Position numbers and translations under genes: made by a program | Source: Blakeslea trispora | Lineage: Eukaryota; Mucoromycota; Mucoromycetes; Mucorales; Choanephoraceae | Assembly (NCBI GenBank): GCA_025331445.1 | Contig: JAIWNE010000001.1 | Span: forward strand, 744,001-808,000 | Direction of reading: 5' to 3' | DNA length: 64,000 nt | Notes under the pieces: generated by a model | What the model saw: the letters and a program-made list of their open reading frames with translations, nothing else | Told to the model about the DNA's origin: nothing | Database searches by the model: none | Shown here: positions 1-13,690 of the stretch, piece after piece | Layout: every line of letters starts with the position of its first letter | Numbering within the stretch: the first letter of the stretch is position 1

Positions 1-379
1 ATTGTTAAAACCCATGATGATACCTGGATTTGATTCAATTCAAATTTTCTAACAATTTTTATAGCTACGTATTGGCCAGTTTTCTTATCCAGGGCTTTGT
101 ATACATTAGAAAAAGCGCCTCTATACTCATTGATTAGGTCAGCATGTCGATCTACTGTCTACCCGTTTATGTCAATACATACTCGCCTAATTTCTCTAAA
201 AGTTGATAGTGAGTCAGTCCCTCATAATTAGGTAATCTTGATTTTGCAATATTTTCTTCTTGCACTATGCGCTCGGCTGCCTTCTTTGTACTCGCTTTTC
301 GTTGTTCTGAGTTGCCATTTGTTGCAAGCTTGTTATGACTGCTACGAAACAAGTTTTTTATTTGATTAAATACAGACAT
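1..379 (-). CDS. Ser/Thr protein kinase, N-terminal part (cut by window edge)
   Basis: This is the start of a protein kinase gene; the rest lies outside the window. Exons are 379-183 and 120-24. The first intron (182-121) has a GTATGT donor and a TATAG acceptor, and a second intron begins at 23. The 98 visible residues hold a basic, Ser/Asn-rich N-terminus (about 1-55). After it comes the first part of a kinase domain: the glycine-rich loop LGEGAFSNVYKA (about 64-75), rebuilt exactly by splicing, and the ATP-binding lysine in VAIK (K87). The loop resembles CAMK-family fungal kinases of the Rck2/Srk1 stress-signalling type, but too little is present to place it in a subfamily. The start is the first ATG of the open frame. 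The kinase call is firm; the subfamily is a guess. Confidence 0.8.
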
Positions 380-3300
380 TTTGTAGGAGAAAGAAAAAAA
401 AAAGAAGGTGCAGAAGCAGAACAGAAAAGAAAAAAAAAATAGTCTAAATAAATGTTACGAGTAATTGAAAATGCGCTCTTTCCCAAAACGAATGGCACAC
501 TTTTAAAAATAAGTTGGCAGATTGATGTTTTTTAGCGGATTCTTTTTGTTTTATTGAAATCAGTGAAAACAAACTGTTTCAAGTCCCTGAATCACAGTCT
601 GATATTTAAAATGGATAAGATGTTGATATGCTTAGCCAGTCTTGATAAATGCGTTAGATATATTCAAAGGTCTTAGGACTCAGAACCTTTGCATATGTAT
701 GGAGCCAAATGAAGTTAGTGTTAAGGCAGAAGGTGCTACCAAACAAGGTTGTTTTCTTCTTCGTAATAACTATTGATCATGAGACTTTTCTCTTATGTAT
801 TGAAATAATACATTTAAATAGTTGATCTAGTCTATTCCAGCCGTACTTGTAAACTAACTAAAAGCTCTCAAATACGCTGTTGCTTTTGCAATTCTCAAGC
901 TGCTTGTATCCTAAGCATCATTGTTACGCTTTCCCTGCTGCTAGTTTGTTGGCCAGTCTTATTGTGCATGACGCCTCTCTAGTTTCAGACTTACTAAGTG
1001 GCATGAGCACAAATTAAATCTTTTGGTCCGTCACAATCTGTTTTAGAACAATAAAAGTGAAACTTGTCGAATCAAACCACTTTTTTCTTTTGATGGTCCC
1101 TTAAAAATTAAGAGCGGTACAAATTTTGCTCGGCCTTTTCTGACACTGTTTACTTTTCCTGTCAGGACAAGCTCCGTTATATGTCTCACCTTTCAACTTC
1201 CTATCGTTTCAGGCAGCATCAATTCTATACATTACCTATTTGTAGCCCTATTCCAAATTGTTACAAGTCTATATCTAGGATATTTCAGAGTGCAATACTT
1301 CTTACTGCCAGATCCAAAGCAGACGAAGGTAATGATTGCCATACGTCGTCCTAATTTTTGAGAGCTAACTTAGTTTTGCGAAACCTACTCCGCTATTACT
1401 ATTTTTAAAAGCGATTAACAAACCATCTCAATTGTATTCTTTGCTTTCTCGAAAAAAAGAATATGATACAACCCGTTTGGTAAAAACAGAAAACAGCTTT
1501 TCGAAAAATGCTTGTGATGCTCCTTAACGAAGGCCATGTACCGTAACGCTGACCTTGCGTAGTGACGCTCTTTCCATTTTTAAAAGTCAAATTACATCAA
1601 AGCAAACATTAATTGCAAGTTATAGTTGTCGTAATTGCTGGTTCAGGTCAACATCAGCAACTGTTTGAGAAAATCTCCATGTTCCTGAAATTTATGTTCA
1701 GCGGGTCCCACGAAACAAGCCCTAAAGTAGTTTAGTCGTTCGACAGGAAAATGAGCTTTCTTGGTCGCACGGTGCGGTCACTGGATCCTGTCGGCTGTTC
1801 AAAAGTGATTATTGACAATGCAGAATTTGTTTGTCAATCAGTACACAATGAATGATAAAAAAAAAAACTATCACTTGGTGTCTTGGTAACTTTATGCCAT
1901 ATTAAGACAACCTTTTTTTTTGCCACCAACCATATATTCTATATACAAAGAAAAAAGCGGTATACCTGTACATAATTATCTATTGATAAATTTGTATATG
2001 GCCTTTAGAGTCCTGTTTATTGAAGATCAGATAAGCATTCTACCTTTCATATAAGACAAGCATCTCTTTTCGATAAATCGCCTCAAGCCTCACCAACTTC
2101 TCTTCGAATTTCGCGTCTGCCATATGCTTTTATGTAGCCGATACAATGCTAGAAATAGTTTCAATTCTGATTGAAATTTATAGCACAACAAAATATGAGG
2201 AAGACAAAGCAAGGTGTAACCAAGACTTAGTTTCATTCCTTTTGTTCATATCTAACTGCTGATGAAAAATTACAGAATTGATAGATTGGATACTCAAACG
2301 ACGTGCTCTGCTATAAGCGATTATGTCTTACAGCCCTTCTTTCTCATATTATTTTATTTTTTACGATCTTAGTCTATTAGTCATTTGTTTCTATTGTTTA
2401 AACCGAGACGAGTTTATATTGGCAAAGAAGAAACAGGAGCAAAACAAGGAACTGCCATTCTCAGAAATAGGATGTCTGTCTATACTTTAAAGTTAATTTC
2501 TTTGACAGAGTTTCTTTGTGCCTGGATATCGATCGATCCCATAAATGCTTAAGATAAACGACCTGGTTGGCGAAATAAAGACACATAATGTTGTGGAGGA
2601 TTACCCTTGTCCTTAACATTGACAGTGTTATTTCTTACCTCTAGTGCGATAGTACGATGACACTGCGCAACAAGCATATGGTTCCTCTCGAGAGGCTAAA
2701 ACTCTTTTGTAGCATTCCGTTCCACTCTCTTGCTAAAAGCTTTGGCTTTTGAACTTCTCACAACATGCTACAACCAAACAATCGACTTGTTTTAAGAACT
2801 GTAGTGAAATCTGACGAATATAGCCCTTGATTGACTAAGACTGACTTAGCATACCATTTCATAGTGGATTTCCCTGCCAGATGGAGCCTTTGATGCTCTC
2901 GATTAAAACCCAGTGCATCACTAAGCAATGTAAGGACGCATATCGAAGATTGCATCTCAACTCAATTCCAATTCATCCTAAGACTATTGTTAATCAAGCC
3001 ATTGTTGTTATCCTTTGGGCCTCTGTCAATGCTGTATCCATTGCTAGGACACTTTTGATACCCAATCGATCAAAGCCCTATAAATTGCATCTCCTATCAA
3101 TACTCAACACTTGCATATTGCTGTATAAGATTTAAATGAAAGTTTCTTAACCTTTGAAGCACTTGAGCGCATTTACAACGAAACTTTGAAACAACAGAAA
3201 CGCTATGACACAAGCAAAGTAACACATGCACTTCCATTGATGTCTGAATGCTCTAAAATGACTTTGATATCACTAAACTGCAAGAAATAGTATCATGAAT

Positions 3301-3514
3301 CGAAGCTGCATCTTCTTCAAAATAAGATGAGCTGGCTGTTATAACAGCCCAATAATGCAACATCCTCAACATACTACTGCTCTACAAGCCGTTGAAGGCT
3401 CGAATGGTGCACATGTCTTTAATTTTTACATGTCTTGAGGAAAAGGATATAGTAAATAAGCCCGATTTACTTTTTTTTGTTACGAAAAAAATCAAAAAAA
3501 GCTTTATTCACTAT
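380..3514. other. Gene-free stretch, about 3.1 kb
   Basis: No gene could be supported here. Open frames are short (at most 84 codons, near 2881-3135), overlap one another on both strands and match no family I recognise. The DNA is AT-rich with scattered A/T runs. Parts of 1600-3400 are less homopolymeric than other spacers, so they could hold a decayed mobile element, but no terminal repeats or transposase motifs were seen. Confidence 0.5.
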
Positions 3515-3947
3515 CTATTTGAGGAAATCACTTTCAGGAGGAACAGGATCCTTGGGGTGCTTGGCCTATGAATGAAAAATATAGTTAGGCGATCAAGGTG
3601 TACAATATGAGAACCGTATGTATTTTACCTCCATATGTTGTTTCAAAATGTTATAGTTGGCAAGTGCAGTGAAACATTTAGGGCATTTGATCTGTCGAAT
3701 ACAAAGGTCAGTTCTAAGTAAGAAGGAAGCCATCATGGTCAAAAACAGCTAGTATGAAATGTACCTGAAGACCAGCAGCACGAGCACTTAGCTGAGAACC
3801 ATTGTTCTTGCGCTTGGCAGCTTCCTTCTGAGCCTTTTGTCTGTTACATTCGATAAGTTTTTAATTATAATCTCTTATGATAGAATTACATCTCTAGTAA
3901 TGAATAACTTCTGACCTGGCTTGTTCCTTTTGAGCACCACGGGCCAT
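3515..3947 (-). CDS. Small C2H2 zinc-finger protein, ZNF706/zf-met2 family
   Basis: A 73-residue protein encoded by four short exons (3947-3916, 3840-3765, 3691-3629, 3565-3515), which join in frame and end in TAG. The N-terminus (MARGAQKEQARAKAQKKQ) is the basic SERF/4F5-like segment found in this family. One zinc finger follows, CPKC with a distal H-x4-H pair in KQHMEAKH, and then the conserved tail HPKDPVPPE. Length and layout match human ZNF706 and plant At2g23090-type proteins. Members bind nucleic acid or modulate protein aggregation; the role in fungi is not established. The exons are so small that no open frame reveals the gene, but the full-length family match makes the model reliable. 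Confidence 0.88.
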
Positions 3948-4313
3948 TTGAATGTACAGGAAAGGGAAAGAAAATATTGGTTTTCGAAACTTGCACGTTC
4001 GAATTTTTTTTTCGCAAAGTTTAAATAGCGACAAAAAGACAGGCAATCAGGCGTACACTTGACATGCCTGCTATCTGACTTCCAATAGACGCCGATCAAG
4101 CTGCAGTGCAAGTAACGCAAGGTAGAGGCATAGTGTTATTCTGGTTGAAAATGAAGGGCGAGTATCAAATGCTTCCATAAAATGTAAAGCCTGTGGTAGA
4201 TGGGACAAAGCTTCTCAAAATTCTATTGTTCAGCCATATTTACTCAATATCTATATGATATGACAGCTTTATTTTACATTTCAAAAGTGTTTGACCAATT
4301 TCCCTATATTTCT

Positions 4314-5488
4314 CTATTCTACTGGAGTAACGTAAGTAGAAAGGTTGTCAACAATTCGATCATCAATAACTATAGGTGGATCGTTCTTGGCTTTTTCTTC
4401 TACTTCTTCATCGCCAATCCAATAAAGTCTTTCTTCAATACCTTTGTCAGCATCTTCTTTTGTCATTGGTCGAGTTTGGTTCAAGACAGCAGCAACCACA
4501 TAGCTTCCAACATCTTCGATTCGCTTGTAGTCTGCATACCACATATACAATCTATAAGGAATATTTGACCAGCCGATGATGTTTACGTGTGGAATGTACA
4601 TAACAGGTGAAAATTTGGGTGGCAATGAAAAGTGATCTACACTATCTTCCTGTTCTATCTGATCCACTACCGCTACATCTTGTTCTAATGGTTGATCCTC
4701 CTTTGTCTGATCAGAGTTGGCTTCCTGTGCTACTACTTCAACTTTTTCAACTTTATTGGGGTCAGCATCGCAACCTTTAGACAGGCCACTCAAGACCTCC
4801 CGGTATGCATTTCTTCCAATAGCTAAGATGCCATCGTATTCAGGAAGACGTTCTTCTTTGTCTTCCTGCGATGTCTTCTTTAAGACAGGTGATGGAAAAG
4901 GCTTACGAGTGCTAATCTTGGGTGGTGTATTAATTAGCATTGAGTAAGGTCCTGTGTGCTGTTGGTTCACCAAAGTTTCTGACTCGTCTTCTTTATGTTG
5001 TTGACTTGATTGACGTCGAAGTTGAATAATATCTTGCATGATGGAACTCTCAATTTGACCTTCTGTCTTTGCTTCCTTAACTTCGTAATCAATTGCTCCA
5101 GCTACAAGTACAGGCTACAGCCTAAATTCAGCATTTCTATTTTCGTTATCTGATATTTTTTTTTTCAAGATACCTTGACATATTCTCGGAACCAGTTTCG
5201 ACTTTTCTCGAGTGAATCCCCAGGGGGGGCTGAAATATACACAAGAACTTTTCGAGGAGTTTCCTATCAGACAAAGAAAAGTTCATTACAAGTTCAAAGC
5301 TGTTTTCATGAGCTTACATTCACATCGCAAGGTCTTTCAGCAAGGAATGATACACGTTGAGCAAGTTTGTTTCTAGATTCTTCGGAATGTTTTTTACTAG
5401 TGTAAACAAGCCCACTGACAGCGCCTGCCAAACCACTGAAGATGAGAGTGCCTTTCGAAGGCGCCTTGAAACCAAATGGTAAAGACAT
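4314..5488 (-). CDS. TIM54: Mitochondrial inner-membrane import subunit TIM54
   Basis: Tim54 is a TIM22-complex subunit that helps insert carrier proteins into the mitochondrial inner membrane. Three exons (5488-5318, 5263-5174, 5114-4314) give 353 residues. An N-terminal hydrophobic stretch (about 13-30) would be the membrane anchor. The family core follows across two splice junctions: PRKVLVYISAPPGDSLEKS, then NWFREYVKPVLVAGAIDYEV and EGQIESSIMQDIIQLRR. The middle (about 180-260) is acidic and low-complexity. The protein is shorter than yeast Tim54 (about 480 residues), mostly through a reduced C-terminus. The alternative start is limited by the in-frame context; the ATG at 5488 leaves a plausible short intermembrane or matrix tail. 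Identification rests on the conserved central block. Confidence 0.87.
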
Positions 5489-6832
5489 GATCTATGCAAT
5501 CTAAATAGAAGAGAAGAAAAAATGCCCTGGGTCTACCAGAGCAAAGTCTAGTCACAAATTCATTTGTTGTGTGTATTCTGCATTATCATATAATCTAAAC
5601 TTCGTTTTGCACTGTTTCATGTCTGATTTGATGTGGATGAGTTTCTCATGCTTATGGCAGGATAGATGTAGATGTTTTGTTAGTACACATATTTATTGAA
5701 TACAGTTTGGATTCATTCCATGATTGACCTTATTAAGCAGAAAAAAAAAAATCTTTCTCAAGGTTTTTGCACCCTTTTTTTCTTTTTCTAAAGAAAAAGA
5801 ATCAAGTAGAATAACTACCACAACATACTCGATCCCAAACTTGAATGTTCAACTATGACATAGGTTAATCAAGTCTGAGGATTATGAGTCCCCTTTTTTT
5901 TGAAATAGCTATGTCCTTGGATACAGTTGCTACAATGGTGTAAGGACATTCTTTTTATGACTTGTTGTGACACAGCAATACATACAACCAGAACTAATGT
6001 CTTTTTTTTTTTGTTTTCGTTAACAACTCATGAATTGATCCAATTGATAACTCGACAAGGCCTTTTTTTTGTTGTATGCTTCAGTCATGATTGATCTCTT
6101 CCAGGTTTTGCTAAATAACTAATCAGCTAAAGGAAGCCTTCAGACCTTCCAAGTCATTGTTTCAAATGAAAAGTGCTCTTGAATCATATGCGATTAAATT
6201 CGGGCGACCACTGTATTGAAATCAAAAGTATTCCTTTGTTACACAGCTTGTATCCTAATCACCCCAAATTTGGCCAAATGCTACATCTTGTTGATAGTCA
6301 TAGATATTACTCGGCATATCTCATTAGTGTTATAACCAAGCTTTTTTCCTAATAAAGATTAGAGGTTTCCGTCCCAAGTTTTAAGAAAGAAGAAAAGCGG
6401 TAATCTATTTCATCTTTGAAACAGTACTAGTTAAAATTGAGTCAAAAGATATTAAATTGCTGCAAAAAGAAAGAGCTTTGTTGGTTTCTTTCTAGTTGCT
6501 CAATCAATAACAACTGCTTTGCTTTGAACACAAGTTTAAGAGAAAGTGGTTTTCTTTGTTGTAACATCAAATTGTCTGAATTTCAAGTTCAATTTAAACT
6601 GGATCATCTATGCTGTTTTCCTAAAGCGGAAGCTTCCTTTCTTTTCTCTTTTTCTTTATTGCTTTGCTTACTTGAGCATTTTTTTTTTTTTGGGCCCTGA
6701 ATTTTCTATTCTTTCGAAATATTTGTTTGTATCGTATACCTACTGTCATTTCTTATTACTCATATCCAATAGTTCTCTCCTTTCTTTTTTCTTCCTTTCT
6801 TTTGCTTTTCAAGATCGAACCAGTTTTACCCC
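5489..6832. other. Intergenic spacer between TIM54 and PIK1
   Basis: Divergent spacer of about 1.3 kb. It carries poly-T runs (for example near 6001-6012 and 6680-6692) and a pyrimidine-rich stretch just before the PIK1 start, as expected of a fungal promoter. Short open frames at 6437-7014 overlap the first PIK1 exon in other frames and have no coding support. No RNA gene or repeat was recognised. Confidence 0.5.
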
Positions 6833-9800
6833 ATGTCGAACGCTTTACTGCTAAGACTTTTTACTTCAGAGTATTTCAACGCTTGGATAGCGATCTCGTA
6901 TATATTTCGACATCCCGACAATGTCGGTATACAGCACTATCTATGTACACAACTAAGGAAGTTTCCAATTGCAGAGATAGAGTTTTTTCTACCTCAACTC
7001 ATGTAAGCAAATAAAAAAATAAACATAAAAGAGAGATAAGGTGATACAATGTTTATATTACAAACAACTTATAGGCATCTTTTGATTACTCGGCCTACTG
7101 AATCAGTTGCTCTAGAACTCTATATTGTTGACACATGCGAAAAATCAACTCATATTGCTGTCATGGTAAGTTATTTTTGGCAAAAAAAAAAATAGCTTTA
7201 CTGTCACTAATTTTTTTTTCAGTGTCTTTGGTATTTACAAGCTTATCTCTCTGACTTGTCAGCTAATCCCAATCATCCCTCATTTCAGCTCTGTAAAAGA
7301 GTGTTCAACCGTTGCCAGACTATTATTTTTGCTGATATTAGTCAGGACATTCCAGCTGATATTAAGGCAAACAAAGAAGATATTGATCAAGCCGAGGAAC
7401 CAAGTCCCAACAGTTTATATGCAGCTCGCTTAGATCGAACTCAACGTGTCCGAGAAAATGCATTGCCTGCACTAGTAGGCATGGGCGCACTTTTGGCAGG
7501 TATAGGACAGCCCTGTGTTACTCGACCTGTAGGTAGTATTGCTATAGCTCAGGGACGTAAACCTAGTTTTCAAACCTTTGATTCATCCAACTTGACCGCA
7601 ACACATCGATCAAACACCTGTGAACGCAGCGATGTTATGGTGCGCTCACAATCGCAGCCTCATCTACCTATCTCAACCTCGAAACGTGCTAGACCACATT
7701 CTCTTTCTTCCGCTCTCTCATCAATTTTAGTGGACAAAGATCATGATTTTTCAGTATCATTAGAAGATTTGCATAAAGGAAAGGCATTCAGTATTTCGCG
7801 TTATTTAAAACAAGCTCAGCAAAAGATTCAGCATACTGTTCACTCCACATTGATTTCTCATGACAATACAGCACCTCTTCAATTGATGGGAAGCGATGGT
7901 ATTTCTTCGGTCAATATGAAAGCAATGGCACAATCATCTGTACCATCATCACAAGATGAACCATCCACACCAACCACTCCTACCACACCTTTCACACTTG
8001 TTTCTCCTTCGCGTTCCTTCTCATCAGATGACGCCTTTGGTCAAAGCCCTCCCAAGGCTCCAGCTTCGCTAGATCCTCGATTGGACGAGGAGGATTTGGT
8101 TCAAAATAGCAGTGATTCAGATGATGATGAGGTCTATGCATTGGCTAAACTAAGCCTAAATGATCGTCGCCAACTACTCCGATCAAATTATTTTCGATCC
8201 GAAATGCAGTTCTTGCTAGCCTTGGTTGATATTGCAACACGGTTAGTGATTGTGCCTAAGCCAGCTCGACTCAGTGCATTACATGCTGAATTGACTTTAC
8301 TCAACCACAATCTACCTGCTGAAATTTGTATGCCATTATGGTGTCCTGCTACGGTAGACAGACCCTACCATCACCGCATTGTTCGAATCAGTCCCACTGA
8401 CGCTGTTGTCCTCAATTCTGCTGAGAGGGTAAATACTTGAGAAAAAGAAAAATAAGGAGAAATTTTGTATGTCGATTATATGATTGACTATTTCTTTGTT
8501 TAGGCTCCTTATTTACTGATGATTGAAGTGCTTGATGATGAGCTCAGTTTAGAAAATGGGTTCAAGTCTTCGCTCAGTAAATTAAAGAAAAATGGCAAAA
8601 ATCACCATTTGAAGCGATTATCTACTGCTAAACGAAAGGAAGCCTTTGAAGATGCTATTGTAGACTTGGGTGATTTAGGATCTCCTATTAGTGCTCGCAA
8701 TAGTTTAGATATCACTCCTTCCATATCAACTGCAACTACTGCCACAGCGGTTTCTTATAACAAGTCAAGAGACAGCACAGATAGTCCTGTCATGCAAGAA
8801 GAGCCAGATAATAGAACAAACGAAAAGGAGCCATTGAGCTCATTTGATGATGATGCTTTTGCTGAAAGAATGAAGACTGCTGCTATTTTACTTGCTCAAT
8901 TACAACTTGAGCCTCAGCAGCCTATCGTCAGAACCAGTACAGAGAGCATCCGTCAAAAGATTATAGCTGAAATGATGGCGTTGGAAGACGATCGAATGGA
9001 AAAAATGACATTAGAAGGCGTGGCTAGAGGAATTGGTGGAGGTGGAGGTGAAGGAGCATGCAATGCAAAGAAACTAGATGATGAACAACGTGTAGCATTA
9101 GTGGTCAATAAAGAAGACCCTAGTGCTGTAGTGTTTTCAGAAGACTGGGAAACCAAGAAAGAACGTATTCGAGCTGCCTCTCCTTATGGCCACTTGCCTA
9201 ACTGGCGCCTGATTTCAGTCATTGTCAAGAATGGAGCTGACCTTAGACAAGAACAGTTTGCTATTCAACTTATTCGAGAAATGCAAAAAATTTGGCAGGA
9301 TACTAAAGTCAATGTTTGGGTTCAATAGTAAGTTAGCTAAATAAGCATACCTTGATCTACTCAGTCCAATTACCCATATCATTCTACTCTTTTTAGTATC
9401 CGTGTACTAGTGACATCCGATGACTCAGGCTTGATAGAGACTGTCAAAAACTCGATTTCTATTCACTCTATCAAAAAAGAGGCCTACACAAGAAAATGGA
9501 ATGAGCAAGGTGCTGTCTTTTCTCTAAAAGATTATTTTGTCAGAGTAAGCCCATCTTTCGTTTTAAGAGATACAAAGTTATTCTAATGATTTTTACTCTA
9601 TTGAAGCGATGGGGTCCAATTGAATCACCAAGATATAAAAAAGCTCAAGACGCGTTCATGAGAAGTCTAGCAGGTTATTCTGTTGCTTCTTATTTGTTAC
9701 AAATCAAAGATAGACATAATGGCAACTTACTGCTTGATGACAAGGGCCATATCATCCACATCGATTTCGGTTTCATCTTGTCGAATTCACCTGGTTCTGT

Positions 9801-10222
9801 TGGATTTGAGATGGCACCCTTCAAGTTGCCTCAAGAGTATGTTGACATTCTTGGTGGTGTGGATAGTCCCAAATTCAATGAGTACAAATCATTGACAAAA
9901 GCAGCTTTCTTGGCTGTTCGAAAGCATAGTGACAATATATTGCTATTAACAGAAATGATGTCTAAGGACAGTAAGCTTCCTTGTTTCCAGAATGGTACTG
10001 CTACTGCCTCTGCTCTTCGGGATCGTTTCCAGCTGCAGTTAACAGAGACGCAAGTAGGAGCTCATGTTGAGAAATTAATTGTCAGCAGTTGCTGCAATGT
10101 ATTCACACGACTTTATGATACCTATCAATACTATTCTCAGGTATGTTTTTGGCACAGAAAGAAAGCTTATGAATGATACATCTAACAACCTTTTCTTTTT
10201 CAATTTATAGGGCATTTTGTAA
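6833..10222 (+). CDS. PIK1: Phosphatidylinositol 4-kinase (Pik1/PI4K-beta)
   Basis: The enzyme makes PI4P at the Golgi and is needed for secretion. Seven exons (6833-7002, 7075-7165, 7223-8428, 8504-9327, 9397-9544, 9607-10140, 10211-10222) join in frame to give 994 residues. The N-terminus has the lipid-kinase-unique helical region (VGIQHYLCTQLRKFP, IEFFLPQLMHLLITRPTES). A long Ser/Thr-rich linker follows (about 130-420). The kinase domain begins around APYLLMIEVLDD (about 490). The ATP-binding KNGADLRQEQ, the catalytic loop KDRHNGN (about 847-853) and the metal-binding HIDFG (about 861-865) are all intact. The last coding exon holds only four codons, G-I-L-stop. The length agrees with yeast Pik1 (1066 residues). 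The first exon was chosen because it completes the conserved N-terminal motif across the intron. Confidence 0.95.
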
Positions 10223-11894
10223 GGAAAGAGAGAATAAGCCAAACATTACTCTATAGACTATATTTCCTTTCCTCTTTTTCTCTCTTTCTCAAAATTACTA
10301 CATGGGAATAAGCAAATGGCTTTTATTTCATTTTTTATTCGTTTCTGTATTTTTATTATCATACTACACTATCTTAATATGCTTAATTACGTTAATAATA
10401 TCGCTTACTTTTTATTTATAAATCAAAGAAAATGAGAATTCAGTTTGAGTCAGATAAGATCAAGTCAAAAATTTTTAAGCCAACATGGTTATGTTCTCTG
10501 GACCTCTTCTTTTCATCATGTCAAATGAATTGCCAAATTACTTGGCGTTTTCAACATAAAGCTCTTGACCGGTTAGTCAAACAAAACAAAGAACACGAAT
10601 ACTCTAAACGCGCAAACAGGCTTGAACACGAAAACCATCCATATCATTAATCAAATGGTTATTGATTTCAAAATCCTCGACAATAATCGTCATACAGCAG
10701 TCAAGTTAGGCCTTTTGTTGGATGTTTCTTTGTTTGCTCAAGTCTGTTATGCACTATAAGCATGGTTCATGTGCTGGATGAGCAAACACAATGCCAAGTT
10801 AAGCTTTAGTAAAGAAAAGCAAAAAAAAAATTAATCAGGGCTGTTTTGAAAATCATTTTGTGACTTTATGCTTACGTAAGTTTAAGTTGCTTGAGATGAC
10901 TCGACAAAACTCCAAGTTTGACTTTCTCACTCTCACACACACTGTCTTTCTCTCTTATACGTTTGTATTATACCTAAATACAGATATAGATTGTTCTTGT
11001 AAGTGTTCAAGTTTTTGAGAAAACATAAAACTATAAAACAAAGACTCAAATAACTTTTTTTTTCGAAACAATGCAGTGTTTGAATACTTATTTTTATTAC
11101 GTAACTTGATAATTGAGCTACTGCTAGAAAGACTACAAGTCGCAACAAGTTTATCTATCATATAATAGTATCGGTTTAAGACTGTAGTGTCTATAAGAAA
11201 ATGGTCGTTTTGCTGCTTTCCTCAATTTCTGAGAAAATAAAATCAAATCGGCATAATATTCGTTTGATGGACAAGAATATCAGCAACTCATTGAAAGTAA
11301 TTTTATCCTTTACATGAACACATGTACGAATTTATTTAATGTCAAATTGCTGATTCAAATCATAAAGCTGATCTAGCCAGCCTATAGCTTGCTCTCACTC
11401 ATAAAAGGTGCAGGTACAATGGACTATAATCTCCTGCGATTCTTGGGAGATTTAAAAAAACGTATATATAAATCGGATTCGAGAAATGCATGGCATAGCA
11501 TATTTCTGAATCCCCAAAACATACGGAAATAAAATACATTGACGTAGCATCATTTCTCATCTTACTTCTTTTCACTTTCATTTATTTATTTCTGGTTCTC
11601 TTTTAATACAATCACTTTTTGATTATCCTGCTTCTTTTTCTCTTTTTCTTATTTGTTTGATATAGAAAATTCTTATTGTTTTGAAAATATCACAAACAGA
11701 AACATTTTCCATTCTAGAATTGAATAAAGAATATACACAAACATAGTGACGGAAGCAAGAAAATGAATCTATTTGAAAATGGTTGTTGGAATACACCAGA
11801 GGTAATGGTGCTTTCAAGGGAAAGTAAATGGGAGACTAATTGCTTATTTTCCTTTGGATCGAACTGATAAAACGCAAAGGCTTTCCAACACGAT
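10223..11894. other. Intergenic spacer between PIK1 and the MYB gene
   Basis: About 1.7 kb of AT-rich DNA with short overlapping open frames on both strands and no recognisable domain. The last 250 bases are pyrimidine-rich and probably include the promoter and leader of the MYB gene. No RNA gene was seen. Confidence 0.5.

Positions 11895-13690
<1,796 letters not shown>

Noticed and set aside
6437..7014. Hydrophobic open frames upstream of PIK1
   Set aside because: They are T-rich leader sequence read in other frames, and they overlap the true first PIK1 exon.
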